A DNA stretch of 64,000 bases from assembly GCA_021647205.1 (NCBI GenBank), contig JAKIVD010000005.1:62001-126000 (forward strand), written 5' to 3'. Under the pieces are notes generated by a model. It was not told the DNA's origin. It saw only the letters and a list, made by a program, of their open reading frames with translations, and ran no database searches. The DNA is from Bacteroidales bacterium. Lineage in GTDB: Bacteria; Bacteroidota; Bacteroidia; Bacteroidales; F082. Shown here piece after piece: positions 63,155 through 64,000 of the stretch. Each line of letters starts with the position of its first letter. The first letter of the stretch is position 1. Both the position numbers and the translations under genes were made by a program.

Positions 63155-64000
63155 TTATTCCACGACCATTTTCTTCGTCACCCTGTTCTGCCCGGCAGTA
63201 ACGGTATAAAAATAAACTCCCGGACTGAAGTCCTTCAATCGCAAAACAAGCTGTTGACTACCCTCTTCGAGACGGCCAAAATCCTTTACAAACAATTGCC
63301 GCCCGGTGATGGAATAAACGGTCACGCTTACATTTTCTGATTTGTACAATTCCAGCTGGATGGTAGTTTCCTCCCGGAAAGGGTTGGGTACGTTGCCTGA
63401 AACAAACAGGGGTTGTTGGAGGGAAGATTGTTCTTCGATACCAACCCATCCGCAAAACAGGTAAGGATCCCACTCGGAGGGCCAGTCATAATAACCTATG
63501 GTAAAATCCTGAATGTACTTAAATTGTACCGGCATCAACGGATCAGTTGGATCCATGTCAAGGTAAACATAAGGAATAGTATAATCACCGTCAGACTCAA
63601 AGGCATATTTGGGTGCGGTTCCCAGGTAGGCCTGCCACATTCCTTCGGAGAACAGTGTAACATTTATGGGGCCGTTCTCAACAGGAGATCCCCATGTCCT
63701 GATGTAGGTAATCGGATCGAAACCCCGCACCCAGATATTCGGGCTGGTGTTCTCAACTTGGTCTTCGAGGTCGGTATCCAGCCAGGAAATAAAGATTTTA
63801 TCGGCAGTCGGACTGGTTGTGATCTGGATACGGTTGTCCTGTGACATGTCCCCAAATGTTCCCCTAAAAGTTCTGGGCCTGCCCATTTCAATGGCACAAA
63901 ACGGGTTGTAGGGATTCTCATCGAGCAGGTCGTAGGCACCAAGGTAACCCTCGGCAGTAATGATGCTGAAAGGATCAGCGCCCGTCGGACCGACCATGAC
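63155..64000 (-). CDS. T9SS type A secreted protein, 5' end outside window
   Basis: C-terminal 281 codons of a longer secreted protein; the frame is open to the window edge. The last 80 residues are a T9SS type A domain (VPNPFREETTIQLELY ... GVYFYTVTAG). The part before (RIQITTSPTADKIFISWLDTDLED, IWVRGFDPIT) resembles beta-propeller sialidase-like or BNR-type repeats, but I cannot name the family. No clear link to the glucan set. Confidence 0.75.
   Translation of the reverse strand, partial: VMVGPTGADPFSIITAEGYLGAYDLLDENPYNPFCAIEMGRPRTFRGTFGDMSQDNRIQITTSPTADKIFISWLDTDLEDQVENTSPNIWVRGFDPITYIRTWGSPVENGPINVTLFSEGMWQAYLGTAPKYAFESDGDYTIPYVYLDMDPTDPLMPVQFKYIQDFTIGYYDWPSEWDPYLFCGWVGIEEQSSLQQPLFVSGNVPNPFREETTIQLELYKSENVSVTVYSITGRQLFVKDFGRLEEGSQQLVLRLKDFSPGVYFYTVTAGQNRVTKKMVVE

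Overview
The window comes from a member of the Bacteroidota, most likely a Bacteroidales/Marinilabiliales-type anaerobe or microaerophile. Support: several secreted proteins end in type IX secretion (T9SS) sorting domains of type A and type B, a SusC/SusD pair is present, promoters of the form TTG-N17-TAnnTTTG occur, ribosomal protein S16 has a long charged tail, and the gap and 2-oxoacid:ferredoxin oxidoreductase genes are of the expected kinds. No rRNA, CRISPR array, prophage or classical transposase was seen. One tRNA (Arg, anticodon ACG) is present.

Layout. 1-4.3 kb: end of a secreted M14 carboxypeptidase, tRNA-Arg, a LolC/E-type permease, a NamZ-type muramidase and a small unknown protein. 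4.5-11.5 kb: a hydrogen-metabolism block with hypC overlapping a sigma-54 activator gene, then an intergenic region with a correctly spaced -24/-12 promoter, a 67-aa unknown protein, hyaA-hyaB-hyaC, the maturation protease hyaD and convergent hypA. The small subunit has the six-cysteine proximal-cluster pattern of oxygen-tolerant group 1d enzymes. 11.7-19.2 kb: aminotransferase, DUF1573 protein, voltage-gated-type channel, two haem-binding-domain proteins, an IPTL/PEP-CTERM-like protein with a damaged 5' end, and a four-gene ferredoxin-dependent 2-oxoacid oxidoreductase operon. 19.4-41.5 kb: mostly housekeeping genes (rpsP, rimM, a TrmN6-like methylase, gap, an RSH protein, a Fur-family gene, purA, GtrA), two large T9SS type B proteins, and an unusual 1371-aa PPDK-like protein that lacks the PEP-binding barrel.

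41.7-63.1 kb is an alpha-glucan (starch/glycogen/maltodextrin) utilisation locus: secreted GH13 amylase, two-module glucan-binding-like T9SS protein, SusE-like lipoprotein, SusD, SusC, LacI-family regulator, a cytoplasmic TreS-like GH13, a neopullulanase-like GH13, a GH31 glucosidase/transglucosylase and a lipoprotein GH13. A cyclophilin lipoprotein sits inside it. Four LacI-type operator candidates lie in its intergenic regions. The predicted flow is: extracellular amylase cuts glucan, SusCDE imports oligosaccharides, periplasmic GH13/GH31 enzymes trim them, and cytoplasmic enzymes finish, under the LacI regulator.

The most unusual non-coding structures are (1) a DUF559 nuclease-like gene lodged between two GH genes and bracketed by about 200-bp direct repeats made of C/G-rich hairpins, which even supply its stop codon, and (2) three arrays of TTTCAAC/TTTGAAC heptamers, each abutting or entering the 3' end of a minus-strand gene.
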